From positions 372,001-436,000 of the forward strand of contig MU858052.1 of the NCBI GenBank assembly GCA_033297075.1: 64,000 nucleotides of DNA. The letters run 5' to 3'. The notes under the pieces are model-generated. The model was not told the origin of the DNA and made no database searches. It saw only the letters and a list, made by a program, of their open reading frames with translations. Shown in pieces: positions 12,101 through 24,051 of this stretch (within the stretch, counting starts at the first letter, position 1; every line of letters starts with the position of its first letter). This DNA comes from Rhypophila decipiens. Taxonomy: Eukaryota; Ascomycota; Sordariomycetes; Sordariales; Naviculisporaceae. Both the position numbers and the translations under genes were made by a program.

Positions 12101-13413
12101 TGGACTTTCTGAAAAGAGATGGAGGGGGAACGTTGATGATGATGATATTTTCGAGGGAGATAAGATAAGGATTTTAGGTTGCCTTAGCTTCATCACAGCC
12201 CGTTCAGGCTCATCACTTGCGAATCGTTGGCCCGTTGGCCTGGAGGGAGCGAATCACCACCGAACACCGTCACTCCCGTACACTATAATCGCCCGAAATT
12301 TAGCGGATCATCATGGAATCGTCTAGCCCCATCGGCACTAACGTCAATGATGTGATCTTCCCCCGGCAGTCCTCGACAATTTATTCCGAGAACATTACGA
12401 CCAAAAGGCAACAAGAAATCGACAAGAAATATGGAAGGATTTTCCAACGCTTAAAGAACAAGTTGCTCAGCCAATGGAGAGTTTCAATGATTAAGACAAT
12501 GATAATCTCGATCTTCGAAGCTGATATCGGCTTGATCCCCATAAAACACCATTGGCCAGCAGCAAGATAACGCCCGCATCCTGCCGTCCCACGGTCCACC
12601 TACACAGTAGGCCCGTAGGTAGGGTTACAACTTTATTAGGTCCCTGTTCGACATGACAGCGTCAGAGAGGTGCGCTAGAACAGACAGCGATTGACCGTTG
12701 CACCTCCAAACGGACCGAGATACCGAGAGAAAAGGTGAGGTTTTGCTCAACGGAGCCAATTAACAGAGAGATGTTTGCCACTGGCTCGACCAGTCCGTGC
12801 TGCTCACCATTGCATTCATCACATTCATCATATCTGTCAAGTCTTGTTCATGCGTCTTTGCATCTGGAAGGCCCTCCTCCGGTTTTCTAACAAAACGATC
12901 CCGGCAGATATCACTTCTCAAACGGGGAGGCCCCGGTAATGGACCTGTCACTCTCCAGATGGGGTTTAATATTTAGCATGCATTGGACATCACAGTTTTC
13001 TACACACCGTGGGCCTGGACCAACCGAGAGGACCAAGCTCGTTGGAATGCTCGGAATGCTGTTGCGAAGAAGTCTTCGTCTGCTTCCGTATCAACGCAGT
13101 CGGTCCACAATTATGTCCCCGACTGTTTCCGTCTTGGACCTGGAACTTTTTTTTAGACACTGGCACACTCACATGTAAACAGGTACAAGATTGCTTCCCC
13201 TGTATAAGACTCTCTTATCAGACTATCAGGATGTCGACCTGTCCCAGTTCTCCTTTTTCCTTTTGTTTTCTCTTCTCAAGTACCTAGCGAGACACATTCA
13301 CCACTTCATAGTCAATACTGATATCCAGTTTCCCATCTTGCACCTTTCTTCTTGATACCTTTCCGCAGGTCGCACGGCCAAAGCCGCCGCGACACCGTCA
13401 CTTGTGATTCACC
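9181..13413. other. Gene-poor 4.2-kb region
   Basis: No convincing gene. Open frames such as 9802-10266, 10651-10866 and 12313-12570 are short and lack domains, and no spliceable series of exons with shared coding bias was visible. The 85-codon frame at 12313-12570 (Lys-rich) starts in a fair context but resembles nothing I know. The 3' end holds the promoter and a C/T-rich leader (13240-13400) of the MFS gene. Confidence 0.45.
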
Positions 13414-15115
13414 ATGGGTTTGACAAGACTGAGAAAACAACGTAACCCCGACGAGTTTCCTACCACACAGCTTTTCCTGCTCGGTAAGTATTCACTCAGA
13501 TCACTCAGAAGCTCTGGTCACACTGGGGAAGCTAACACGCCCTTCAGCCGTCGTCCGTCTCGCTGAGCCAATTGCTCTAACCTCGATATTTCCGTATGCC
13601 TGGGCTTTTATCAAGAGGCTACAAATCGGCAACCCAGAAGATGCCTCCTTCTACGCCGGCCTGCTCATCAGCAGCTTCTCACTCGCCGAGGCCATGATGG
13701 GCATGTACTGGGGCGGCTTGTCAGACAGGATAGGGAGGAAACCCGTCTTGCTTTTGGGGTGTGTGGGAACGATGCTGTCAATGGTCTTGGTCGGCTGTGC
13801 GTCCAATATCTGGGTGGCAGTGGCCGGCCGTGTCCTGGGCGGGTTGCTCAACGGCAATATTGGCGTCATTCAGACCATGGTGGGCGAGCTGGTCACCAAG
13901 CCAGAACACGAGCCAAAAGCCTACTCGGTCATGCCCTTTGTCTGGTCAATTGGCACAATTATTGGGTGAGTTTTTTTCTGTATTTTTGGCGTTCGCTCTC
14001 TTCGTACTCGGTACTGACGTTGTATTTGCAGACCGGCAATAGGGGGGACGTTTGCTGACCCCCACGAATCTTTCCCCCACCTATTCCCCACGGGGTCGCT
14101 CTTTGAGAAGCTCCCCTACCTGCTCCCTAACTTGATATGCGCCGGCATGCTATTCGTGTCGATTCTTCTCGGATACTTTCTGCTCGAGGAGACGCATCCG
14201 GACATGCAGCCCCGTGTCTCGTTGCCCGACGACACCTTCTTGTCAGAGAACACGCCCTTGATCGAAACATCAGATGCACTGAAGCGACCGGCCGTCGATA
14301 TTCGCGATGAGAACTACGGTACCATGCGGGCACGGAACGGCAACAAGCTCAAGGGATGGCCTGCCAAGAGCCTCGGAAAACGGCCTGCCTTTAGCATCTT
14401 TTCCAAGAGGATCATGGCCGTGATCATCTCGCTCTCCATCTTTACTTACCATTCGATGACCTTTGACCACCTCCTTCCCATCTTCTTTGAAGACGACCAC
14501 GTCCCCCTCTCGGCACTAGGCGCCCACTTCAGCCCGTTCTACTCCCCCGGAGGCCTGGGACTCTCCCTCCAGGCGGTCGGGATGGTCATGGCCATCCAGG
14601 GCATGATCGCACTCTTTATGCAAGCCGTGGTATTCCCGCTCATGGCCGAACGCGTCGGAGTCTACCGGCTCTTCATGATGATCACCATCTTCCACCCGAT
14701 TACCTACCTCATCGTTCCGTTCCTGCTCTACGTACCACAGGCTCTGCTCTACCCGGCCATCTACTTTGTCCTGGGCGTGCGCAACTTTTTCTCGATTCTT
14801 CTCTATCCCTTACTTTTGATCCTCATCAAGGAGGCGACGCCCAGCTCTTCGGTACTCGGAAAGGTGAATGGGTTCGCTGCTAGTGCTGGAGCGGCGTGTC
14901 GAATGATTGCGCCACCTGTTGCAGGCTACCTCTACGCCATGGGCAAGAAGATGGACTGCACTGCTATAGCTTGGTATGGGAGCGCTTTTGTTGCTATTAT
15001 TGGCGCTATCCAGTGTTTCTCTGTCCAGCGGGACCGGTCGAGGGAGACGGATGGCGAGAGCGGTCAGAAACAGAGCAGCAGTTATGGGTACGACGAGAGC
15101 ACAGATGAGGAGTGA
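13414..15115 (+). CDS. Major facilitator superfamily transporter (DHA1-like, 12 TM)
   Basis: Three exons, 13414-13483, 13548-13965 and 14032-15115 (introns of 64 and 66 nt), give 523 residues. The loop between helices 2 and 3 carries the MFS signature GGLSDRIGRKP (about residues 79-89), and exon 3 opens with the conserved GPAIGG helix-5 motif. Hydrophobic segments are consistent with six plus six helices separated by a hydrophilic central loop (about residues 220-290, rich in Asp, Glu, Arg). The motif set matches the group that includes yeast YCR023C and plant zinc-induced facilitators, proton-coupled exporters often found on the vacuole. The real substrate is unknown. The start at 13414 has a perfect CACCATGGG context. 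The C-terminal tail is polar and charged. Confidence 0.92.
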
Positions 15116-15904
15116 TGGTCTTCCAACGATGCCGACAAGGAGCGAACAAAAAAGAGATAATAGAAGTCAGAATGGATTGACGACTTGGGACGACGGGAAT
15201 GATACCATACACACTGGGCAATGGGTACGGGGCCTGGTGTGCAAATAGAAAAGGCGTTTAGGTGTTTGTTTTATCTGGGTTATATGGTTAGAGGCAAGGC
15301 GGCCAGTTCTAAAGTCTCCGGTCTGGACTGAGGGTACCGATTTACTCGAGATATTTTGCTGATATTGTTTCATTTGGTACTGAGGATCAAAGGGGCCCGT
15401 AAATGTGCCAGTAACTGTCAGAAGATCAGATAACGTTACTGGTTCCGGGGCAGGACATTAATTGCGGTTAGACGGCTACATATATAGAAGGATACATATT
15501 AGACGATGGGATATGGACTATAGATTATAATGGCTTGAAACGAATATCAATTTTGCAGACAATATTCGCATCGCCGCCCTCCCCTTTTGATACGAGACCC
15601 CTTTACCTGATCATGAGATGATGCATTAATCGTGTGTGCGGGGTCAAGGTGGACTTATCACAGTGAGGAACAACTTTAACCTGCAGGCGGAGAAGAAACC
15701 CAAAGAAGCACAAGGTACCTCGATGGGCAGCTTCTCCACAAAACTTTGATGAAAATCGTCACAATTGACTCCAAAAGCACAAACCTTGCAAGATCCTGGA
15801 CAAAAACGGGGTCTCACCGAACTCCAACGTCAAGCAACTATTCTGAACGAGCAGTCAAATTAGACACAGAGTGGTGACACGGGCAACAAGAGCAAGTATC
15901 CAAG
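15116..15904. other. Intergenic region, no gene seen
   Basis: The first half is AT-rich 3' flank of the transporter gene; the second half is A/C-rich leader of CNS1. No frame longer than about 90 codons and no repeat of note. Confidence 0.5.
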
Positions 15905-17296
15905 ATGGCGGATCAAATCTCGAGCGGAGCAGCAGCGCTCAACCTACAAGAGAAGCAACAGCCCCCCAGGACACATGGTCCCGAACGGCCATCACCAATG
16001 GAGGACACAATAGCAGCCATGGTGCCAGAGCTATCCGCAGGCCGGGCCATGACCGCAGGCAAGAGCGTAGACGAGACCGTGGCCGAGCTGAAAAAGTCAC
16101 CCCTATTCATGGACGAGCTGGACATGGACAACGAGGAGGTGATTGCCCTGCAGGCTCTCGCCTACGAGGGCACACCGCTCGAGAACGCGGCCAACTTTAA
16201 AGAGCAAGGCAACGAGTGCTTCCGCGAGAAGCGGTGGTCCGACGCCAAGGAATTCTATGGAAAAGGGATAGCCATCCTCGCCGCCGAGGAAAACAAGAGG
16301 AAGCGTAAAGCCGCTGGCCTGCCTCCTCTTCCTGCCGCCACCCCGAAACAAGGAGAACCAAGCCCGGCAAGCAAGCAGGACAAGGCTCAGGTGGACGCAC
16401 TAGACGCCAAACAATCCGTAGGCAAGGAATTCAAGCTTCCATCAGCAGCAGACACCCAGGATAAAGAGGAAGAAGAAGACCCGTCCGAAATCCCCAAACA
16501 ACTCGCCCTCCTCGAGCAACTCTACGTAAACCGCGCAGCCTGCCACCTCGAGCTGAAAAATTATCGCACCTGCACAATCGACTGCGCGCACGCTCTCCGC
16601 CTCAACCCCCGCAACATAAAAGCCTTTTACCGCTCTTCAAAGGCCCTCCTCGCCGTGGATCGAATCGACGAAGCCCTCGACGCTTGCACCCGAGGACTCG
16701 AAGTCGATCCCACCAACAAATCCCTCCAAATAACCTCTTCCGAAATCTCCGAAAAGGCCGCCGCCATCGCTGCAAAGAAAGCCAAACAAGACGCCCTCGA
16801 TTCCAAAAAATCGCACCAACAAAAGCTCCTGACCACCGCCCTAGCAGCGCGAAACATTTCCCTCAAAAGCACAGGAAAACCCCCCGATATGGAAGACGCC
16901 CGTGTCTGCCTGGTCCCCGACCCGTCCGATCCAGAATCTTCCCTGGCCTTTCCGACCTTGCTGCTCTACCCATTACACTACGAAACCGACTTTATAAAAG
17001 CCTTCAACGAGACTGAGTCTCTCGAGCAGCACTTCCTCTATGTCTTTCCCCTGCCGTGGGATCACGAGGGGATCTATAGCGCTGACAAGGTCGAGTGTTA
17101 TATGGAGACTGTCACGGGGGGCTTGGTCAAGGTTGGCAAGAAAGCGTCGCTCTTGAAGGTTTTGAGTGGAGGGAATGTCGAGGTTGTGGATGAGCTGCTC
17201 AAGATATATGTTGTTCCTAGGGGGAAGGCTGAGGGGTGGGTTAAGGAGTTTAAGGAGAAGAATGCGAAGGGGGGGAATTGGAAGGGGAAAACGTGA
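15905..17296 (+). CDS. CNS1: Hsp70/Hsp90 co-chaperone CNS1 (TTC4 family TPR protein)
   Basis: A single exon of 463 residues. A TPR block at about 95-128 (NFKEQGNECFREKRW) is separated by a long Ala/Gln/Glu-rich insert (129-200) from two more TPRs at about 203-234 and 238-270. That is the Cns1/TTC4 arrangement, which clamps the C-terminal EEVD of Hsp90 and Hsp70. The region beyond about 300 fits the C-terminal wheel domain of this family (LLYPLHYETDFIKAF, then HFLYVFPLPWD). In yeast Cns1 is essential and helps fold client kinases and translation factor eEF2. The short conserved N-terminal part MDELDMDNEEVIALQALAYEG matches the family. The 5' leader ends in AAG before ATGGCG. The stop codon merges into a GACT repeat. 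Confidence 0.92.
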   Translation: MADQISSGAAALNLQEKQQPPRTHGPERPSPMEDTIAAMVPELSAGRAMTAGKSVDETVAELKKSPLFMDELDMDNEEVIALQALAYEGTPLENAANFKEQGNECFREKRWSDAKEFYGKGIAILAAEENKRKRKAAGLPPLPAATPKQGEPSPASKQDKAQVDALDAKQSVGKEFKLPSAADTQDKEEEEDPSEIPKQLALLEQLYVNRAACHLELKNYRTCTIDCAHALRLNPRNIKAFYRSSKALLAVDRIDEALDACTRGLEVDPTNKSLQITSSEISEKAAAIAAKKAKQDALDSKKSHQQKLLTTALAARNISLKSTGKPPDMEDARVCLVPDPSDPESSLAFPTLLLYPLHYETDFIKAFNETESLEQHFLYVFPLPWDHEGIYSADKVECYMETVTGGLVKVGKKASLLKVLSGGNVEVVDELLKIYVVPRGKAEGWVKEFKEKNAKGGNWKGKT

Positions 17297-17324
17297 CTGA
17301 CTGAGTGACTGACTGACTGGCTGA
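17294..17324 (+). repeat. GACT tetranucleotide microsatellite over the CNS1 stop
   Basis: The CNS1 stop codon TGA is the first part of a run of imperfect TGAC units (TGACTGACTGAGTGACTGAC and on) ending near 17324. Any slippage here would leave the protein unchanged, because the first unit already supplies the stop. Confidence 0.75.
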
Positions 17325-18522
17325 CGAATGTAAATGATACCCAATGGCATGGTACCGACTAGAACTAGTTATCAAAAGGAGAACAAGACAAACAAAACTT
17401 GGTAGAACTTTTGAGATGGGGGGGTGGGGGGTAGAGAAAGAATGACAAAAACAATATAATGAAATATTCAGTCAGAGGATCTGGAGACAGCACAATGTTA
17501 TCGCAGTTAGAGCAAGGTAGGCCAGAGATTTAAATATAGACTACCTACTAACAGCAGAGGGTTATTAAGCCCAAGATACACGCGATCGTTAGAACCACCG
17601 TCTCCCTGACTAGAGGTAAGCAAACCTCCACACCAGTGTCCGAGAACGAGGATAGCATTGGAGTAGGTATGAGAATTGGCGGCTTATTTCAACCCCGTCT
17701 CGCCTTTTTCGTGAATTACTACCCACTGTCTGGCCTTCAACCTAGACATTTATTCGAGCAAGGCAGGGCATTTATTCGAGCCAGTCAAGGTATTTACTCA
17801 AGCAAGTTAAGGCATTTATTCGAGGAAGGCAGGGTATTTATTCGAGCCAGTCAAGGTATTTATTCTAGCCGGTTAAGGCATTTATTCCAACTAGTCGAGG
17901 CATTTACTCGAGCCAGTCAAGGTATTTATTCCAGCTAGTCGAGGCATCTACTCCGTAATGGTATTTATTCTAATTCGGTATTTACCTGTAAATTTATTAC
18001 TACGGTATTGACCTTGGGACACCAGACTAAAGGCCAAGCAGGACAGTGGTTTTAGCCAAGGAGACGGCGGTTCTAGCGGTCACGAAGATAAAGTACCTAC
18101 TACCTACCTTGGCTAATGCTCAACGGGGATGGTCAAGTTTTGGTAACACAAGCCTCAAACAAATATGTCAGACTGATCGATCCATTCAGTTGTCTGGCAA
18201 GTAAATGGCACTAGGTAGGTAGGTTAATGAGGCGGTACTAGACTATGCTATGCGTCTTTACCTAGGTAGGTAGTAGCATGTGTGTCCGAGAATCATCCCA
18301 GTGGTTGAGAATTCAGTAGGTACTCGTATCAGAACAAAAACCCTGACAGAAACAATAACTTGAGAGAACCCCCCCAAGTCAAGATCTCAAATACTGCAGT
18401 GACCAGGTATCTAGGCAAGTTGGTAAAACAACCCATCCCATCCCATCCCAGACCTCCAAAGGACTTTCCATGTATGTATACCCTAATATACCTAGGTAAA
18501 CACCCATTGCTCTCCGGATTTA
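17297..18522. other. Convergent intergenic region with minisatellite
   Basis: Lies between the ends of CNS1 (plus) and phospholipase D (minus). It holds the 22-bp minisatellite at 17746-17943, one TACTCCGTA word at 17949-17957, and several AGGTAGGT/ACCTACCT words (18102-18109, 18213-18224, 18264-18273). An ATG-started 89-codon frame (17669-17938) runs through the minisatellite but is not called as a gene. Confidence 0.55.
17746..17943 (+). repeat. 22-bp minisatellite, nine in-register copies
   Basis: Nine units of exactly 22 bp, with the shared core RTATTTATTCGAG or GCATTTATTCGAG, follow one another without indels. Units 1 and 4 end in AAGGCAGG, units 2, 5 and 8 in CCAGTCAAG, units 3 and 6 in TTAAG, so a 66-bp three-unit higher-order repeat is visible. 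Degenerate, shortened copies continue to about 17990. Because 66 is divisible by three, one plus-strand frame reads as a 22-residue repeat with the core RASQGIYSS. Confidence 0.9.
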
Positions 18523-21500
18523 TCAAGTGTACAACTCCTGAGTAATAGAGTTAAGTGCCAAGGTCCCCTCCTTGGCAATATCATCCACATCGACCAAAAA
18601 GTCCAACGGCATATCGACCCTATTATTTTGTTCACAGATTAGCAAGTTTTTCCCCCTTCCCAATCAAACACCCAACAACAAGAGAAAGCAAAAGGAGAAT
18701 GAATACTCACAAAGACCCCCGAACCCCATTCAACCAATCCTTCAATTCCCGCACACCACCGGGAAACTCCTCCCTGACAACATGTCCATAATCCACCTTG
18801 CCAGCTTGATACCCCTTCTCGGCAACTTTGGGATCCTCACCGGGAACAACAAAGTACTTGGAGAAGAAATTGTCGTAATCCTCCCATGTGCGGACTTTGT
18901 CGTTGGGGACGGGGTGGAACGCGCGACTGAAGATTTCAGTGTTTTTGCGCGCCGTGTCAGACCAGAGCGAAAGAAACTTGCTGTCCAGCGGGTCTGCGAC
19001 GAGTCTATCTGCCGGTGAGCCCCAGTCGTAGTCGTTTCCGTTTTTGGTGACGGGGGTCCAGTTTTTGTCAAAGGCATCGCAGGGCTGATGGGGCAGGAGA
19101 CCTAGGTGTTTGCGGAACAGCTGGCGACGGAGGGATGCTGCAAAGGCCGAGGCTGTGTACTGCTGGCCGTTCATAAAGGATTGTACTGGGGTGGGATCCT
19201 CAATGATGACGGCAATTTCACTGTCGTGGTCGCCCAGCTGGGAGCGGTCGTTGAGATTGGCCGAACCACAGATCACGAGACGGTCGTCGGCGATGAGGAC
19301 CTTGGAGTGGATGTACAGCTGCTCCGAGACAAAGGCGTCGAGTTCCGATTCGGGCGTGCCGTCCCAGGGAATGCTGTGCAGGTCTGGGCCGCCGTGCATG
19401 TAGCTCGCTGCTACGCTGTCCCAGGTATTATCGGACTGACGTCTGGCGGCTTCCTGGTAGCGGTTGTATTGGTCGTTGCGGTTTTGGCCCGAGTAGCTGT
19501 CGGTGTTGGGCTGGTAGTCCTGGTTCGCTTGGTGCTGGTTGTCGTAGTTTCGTCGGGCTGATTCGTACGAGACACCGCTTTCGCCCTCAGCTTTGGCCAT
19601 GGTGGCGCTGGTGTTGATGCGGTCGTAGTTTCGCAGGTTGTAGAACTTGATATAGCGGGATGGGTCTTCGACACCGGCCGCCTTGAGGCTCTGGATGATG
19701 CTGTGGCCGCCTCGGCTGATCGAGTTGTATTGGAACTCCATGATGGCACGGGTGCCGAGGGCGCCTTCGCTCTTGAGATCACCAGCAAACGCGGGGACGG
19801 CGGGCATCAATACAAAGACATGGAAGTTCTCACGGTTTTCGTGGGCTTTGATAATTCGGTCGACGATTGCGCCGCCGATCTTGTTTCTGACGGGTTTTTG
19901 CTCATCCCCGGGTGCAGAGGCGGTAATAAAGAACTGGGAAGTGTTAGATGACTCGACACAAATGTAGGATGGACTATTACGCACCTGATTCTCGATATAA
20001 ACGTAGTGCTTGGCGTTTTTGATGGCGTCCATGTATGCGGTTGCGATCGAATGCTCCGTCTTCATGCCATGAGACCAGGGTGATGCACTGTAGAAATTAG
20101 TTAATATCTCTTTCTGGCCAAGATAGATATAATCAGCATACCTTCGGGCGAGCTGGATGTGTGCGCCTCCCCCAGGGCTAACGGGAGGGGCATGATGTTG
20201 CTGCTCCTGCTCGTCGTCACCGATCAGGTGGTGAAGTCTCCTACGGACGCCACCAAACAGGTCGCCGCCATCGTCGGGACGGTCAGCGCCGTGACCGCTT
20301 GCTGCCGGGATCTCAAGCCTCTGATATTTATCAGGGTTCTTCTTGGCATACTTGTCGTCAAAGATGTAGTTCCATCGCTGCCCAAAGTGAATCAGAAGGC
20401 TTTCGACAATAGGGCCAGACAGAGAAATGCTGATGTCGGCCCAGCCCATCCTGCTGCTCTTGGTCCTGTCTAGCTTGTTATTCTCCCACTTGGAGACGTC
20501 CTCGAAGTCGTAAATTCTAGCATTGTTGTAATCTTGGCCAGGGAAGACGATGTCATCCAGGTTCCCGGGGTGGGCATCGGCGATTGCGTGAGAGTTGGTA
20601 TCCCAGCGTCCGAAGCAGATATCAAGACCCCCCATGAAGGCAACCTTCCCATCAACAAGGCAAAGCTTTTCGTGATGGGCCCAGAAGAGGACCACATCCT
20701 CATGCATGCCGTAGAGAGCCTCCACTGCACCTCTCGAGGCCTGCGCAAGGTTGAACGTGTTGAACGAAAAGTTCTTTAGAGACTGGAGGGTAGACATGGC
20801 ATCACCTCCGCTGGGGTAATGGTCTGGATGCCTGAACACCTATTGTACATGTAAGCAGTGAGCTGGTGCCGTGTCGTCGTTGGTACATACCCTGATGTTC
20901 GGATGCAGTGCCTCGAGCGAGCGCCTCGTATGCTACCATTTCAACATGGTTAGTTCGGGCTATTATCTTGAGCCGACCAGATCACATACCATGGAATTCA
21001 CTATACTTGGTCAGCATGGGTAGTGTGCTACTCGGATGAGCAAACGGAACTCACATGTCAATGCCTTTTCGACCTCCTTGTACACGATGATCCTGACCTT
21101 GACACCCCGCTCGGCCGCGGCCAGCAGCATCTTGTCAAGACGATAACGCTCATTCTTGGCAGGAGGACGTCGCAGGTAGGTCTCGGGGCTAGCAGATGTT
21201 GTTAATAACCCTAGTCAACCAGGCGTGATAGTTGTTGGTGAGACCTACGTCAACCACCAGTCAAGGATATAGATGTAGTCCTTGGCCTCTTTTCGAAGGT
21301 CAATAATTTCGTCTCAACTGTATTGCCCGGGATGAGGAATTCGGCATACCTTCAAGGGCCATCGAGACAGCCCAAAAGTAACTGGCACCGTCGACATACC
21401 ACTTTGCCTGACCTGAAGACTGGGGTGCAAAGCTGCAATATCGGTTTCCGCTGTATTCGGCGTGGGAGTCGTCCTCGTGGCAGCCATGGCCGAAATGGGT

Positions 21501-21596
21501 ATGAGAATGTTTCTCATCGGTAAACACATTCTCGAGCTTCTCCCCTACCTCCTTTATCTCCTCCCCAAGTTTCTTCAGAAACGATCCGAAAACCAT
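18523..21596 (-). CDS. Phospholipase D (short form, two HKD motifs)
   Basis: Nine exons on the minus strand: 21596-21350, 21288-21249, 21188-21055, 21000-20990, 20932-20891, 20839-20142, 20087-19985, 19933-18711, 18619-18523; together 864 residues. Two catalytic HxKxxxxD motifs are present: His214-Glu-Lys216 with Asp221, and His634-Ser-Lys636 with Asp641, each followed by the conserved Gly/Asn/Ser element (GSANLNDRS after the second). The enzyme hydrolyses phosphatidylcholine to phosphatidate and choline. It lacks the N-terminal PX and PH domains of yeast Spo14, so it belongs to the shorter fungal phospholipase D class. Exon 4 is only 11 nt. Two introns (54 and 51 nt) are multiples of three without stops and could be mistaken for coding sequence. 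The last exon supplies the conserved tail VDMPLDFLVD. Confidence 0.92.
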
Positions 21597-22086
21597 TTTG
21601 CCCTGGAACTGTGGTGAGTCCTGATCGAGGGGTTGTTGAGTTGACGGTGTTGTTGTTTGTTATCAGAATGCGGGGCAGGTTAGGAGAGGAAGGCAACAGA
21701 TTGCATGTGAGCCTTTAAATTGAGGACCCCTATAAATGGCAGGCACAATCCGCCCAATCCGCAGCGGGGAACAGTAACGAGATTATCGAGATAACCACCA
21801 ATAAACACCAATTATTGGAGCAACAGGAGCTGAAATTGCTGAATCAGGACGAAAGCTAGTCCCTAAGCACCTTGGCTACAGGAATCTCAGCCATCTCAGC
21901 AGTACTTTGACCCACTCGTTGACGCCTCCAAGGGACACCAAACGGCAACACGGCAGACTGTCTGAACCTCTCACCAAATCGTTCCACCCGTCACTGTCTC
22001 AGCGGAGCTGAATATGAAACCTTCAACACCGCCTGGCAAAAATCATCTTGGCTTGCATGACAGGCGGCGACTTATCACGGGCAGCC

Positions 22087-22121
22087 GAGCCCGGCATCTA
22101 ACTACTAGTCATGCCGGGCTC
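22087..22121. repeat. Perfect 11-bp inverted repeat (hairpin)
   Basis: GAGCCCGGCAT at 22087-22097 pairs perfectly with ATGCCGGGCTC at 22111-22121 across a 13-nt spacer that itself contains the palindrome ACTAGT. It sits in the divergent promoter interval. Confidence 0.75.
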
Positions 22122-24020
22122 CATCAGAACTTCAGACGGGCATGTCGGTCCCTGATGAGATGGACCAATAAGAGGGAATGAGAACTCTGAGTACGGGTCT
22201 CGTTCCTTGGGGCGGGGATATCATTCACCCCGAACAAAAGTGACATATTGGACGGTTGTGGTAGGGCTGATGGGATCCTCACAGCAATGCAAGAAGAGCA
22301 CGCTGCTCGAGCGGGATTGAATCCCGGACCTAGCCGGCTTCCCGCGTATCATGCAGTGTCCCCCTACCGACGCTGACCGACAGAGCCAGTCTCGTTGGGG
22401 TCCGTTCAGAGATGTGAAGGGCACTGTCATTGGAGGGAAGAGAGCCGGACTGAACGGCACGACGACAAGCTCGTCACACAGCGTGACGATTTAGGTAATT
22501 TTTTTGGTGTGACGAGATGATGGATGGCAACCCATTGACAGGATGGAAAAGTCAGGAGACTGGTGAGAATCATCATCATCCAGGTTGTATCTCAAATTCC
22601 CGTGGAGGGGGTGATGAGGGTTGCTGGGGAGGGTTCCTGCATCGGAGCAGTTCAGGTTCGCTGCCGGTATCATCAGGGACACAGAAAGGGACGGAGGGTG
22701 CAAGGTCCCGGCATCTCTCAATGCAGTGAACCCTCGACTGACGGATCATCACAATGCCCAGAACGAGTGCGAGCCGGTCTGTAGTACCGCGTCAGCCAGA
22801 GGGATTCACCATTCACGGCTTTTTGCGGTGAGGTGCGTGACTGTCTGCGCGCGTGCGCCTGAGTGCATGTCGGTCGGTTCTACGCGGCCCTGCGGTGAGC
22901 TGTGAGGAAAGAGTGGGAAAAGTGATTCAATTCCAGGTTTTGCCGATGGAGGCTAGAGGTATCCGTATCGCGCATTGCTCTTTCCATGGAAGTGCCTCAA
23001 CTCCCGGATCGGGATACTCTTTCCTCGAGAGGTCAAGATTCTCAATTCCGCCCTTGCAAGGTGTGGAGGTCTAGCCGCTAGACCCGCTAGAGCCATGGTA
23101 CGGCGACCCCCGCACTACGCTATAAGCCACCCACCATTCACCATTCGAGGACCCCTTGTTCTCCCACCGGCCACATGGCCACCTGGACAGGGCAGCTGCG
23201 ATGGAAAACCGGGAGAAGGTCAGGAAAATTGCTACACCCGCGCTCCTCCGTACCTCCCTACCGTACCGTACCTAGCCTTATTAAACGCGGGTTCCTGCTG
23301 GGAGCTCACCCGGCGAATGCTACTCGAAGCTTCTGACTGCAGGTCCAAGCCGAACCAACGTGATAATAAACCTGCAAATCAGCCCTCTAGGTCACCCTCT
23401 CGGTACTGGAACTCAACTGACCGGTGAGAGTTTACCGCAGGCGGGATGCCTTGAACGTAAAATCCAGATTGGGCAGTCTACCGGCAATGGGTTGTCCAAG
23501 GTACAGAACTGGAAGGAAAGCTTAGAAAAAAAAGGAATAAAACACACCATAAAAGCCAAAGAGGAAAAAAGGATATAGGTAGGTAGGCCAGGCCAAAGAT
23601 GCTGGTTCCATGGTTGTGCCCCCATCTTCAACCCACCTTCAACCCATCTCCTCTCATCCCATCCCCCTTCGGGTCCAAGGAGTCAACTTGACCCTACTGC
23701 CGCGCTCAAACCTTTTGAGACATTTTCTTGTCTCCTTCACCTCTTCTCCCCCCTAGATCCCTTTCTTATCTTGAGAGTTTTCTGCAAATTAGGATCAGAA
23801 AAAAAGCTTTGACTGACCGTCTTTTGAGTCTTTACCCACAGAGCATAAAAGCACCACGTTGAGACTTTCATTTCTCTCTTTTGTATCCTCTCGAAAAGGG
23901 GACATGGGATCGCGACAACCTCACATGTCAACTTTAACTGCAACTACATCAGCAATTGGCACAAAAGAAGCCCAACCGGCATCCATCTCAACCCTACCAG
24001 CACCGAGGTAACGGCCCGCA

Positions 24021-24051
24021 GCAAGCCAGCCAGCAAGCCAGCCAGCAAGCC
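24021..24051 (+). repeat. 12-bp tandem repeat in a 5' leader
   Basis: The unit GCAAGCCAGCCA occurs 2.6 times, ending 51 bases before the acetyltransferase start codon. Confidence 0.8.

Noticed and set aside
12313..12570. 85-codon Lys-rich frame in the gene-poor region
   Set aside because: No domain, no splice context, and a size common for chance frames in this window.
22300..22390. Possible tRNA on the minus strand with a T-arm-like GGGATTCAATCCC and a loop reading GAT
   Set aside because: The acceptor stem is absent, the variable region is too long and a GAT anticodon is not used by eukaryotic nuclear tRNA-Ile; treated as chance or a relic.
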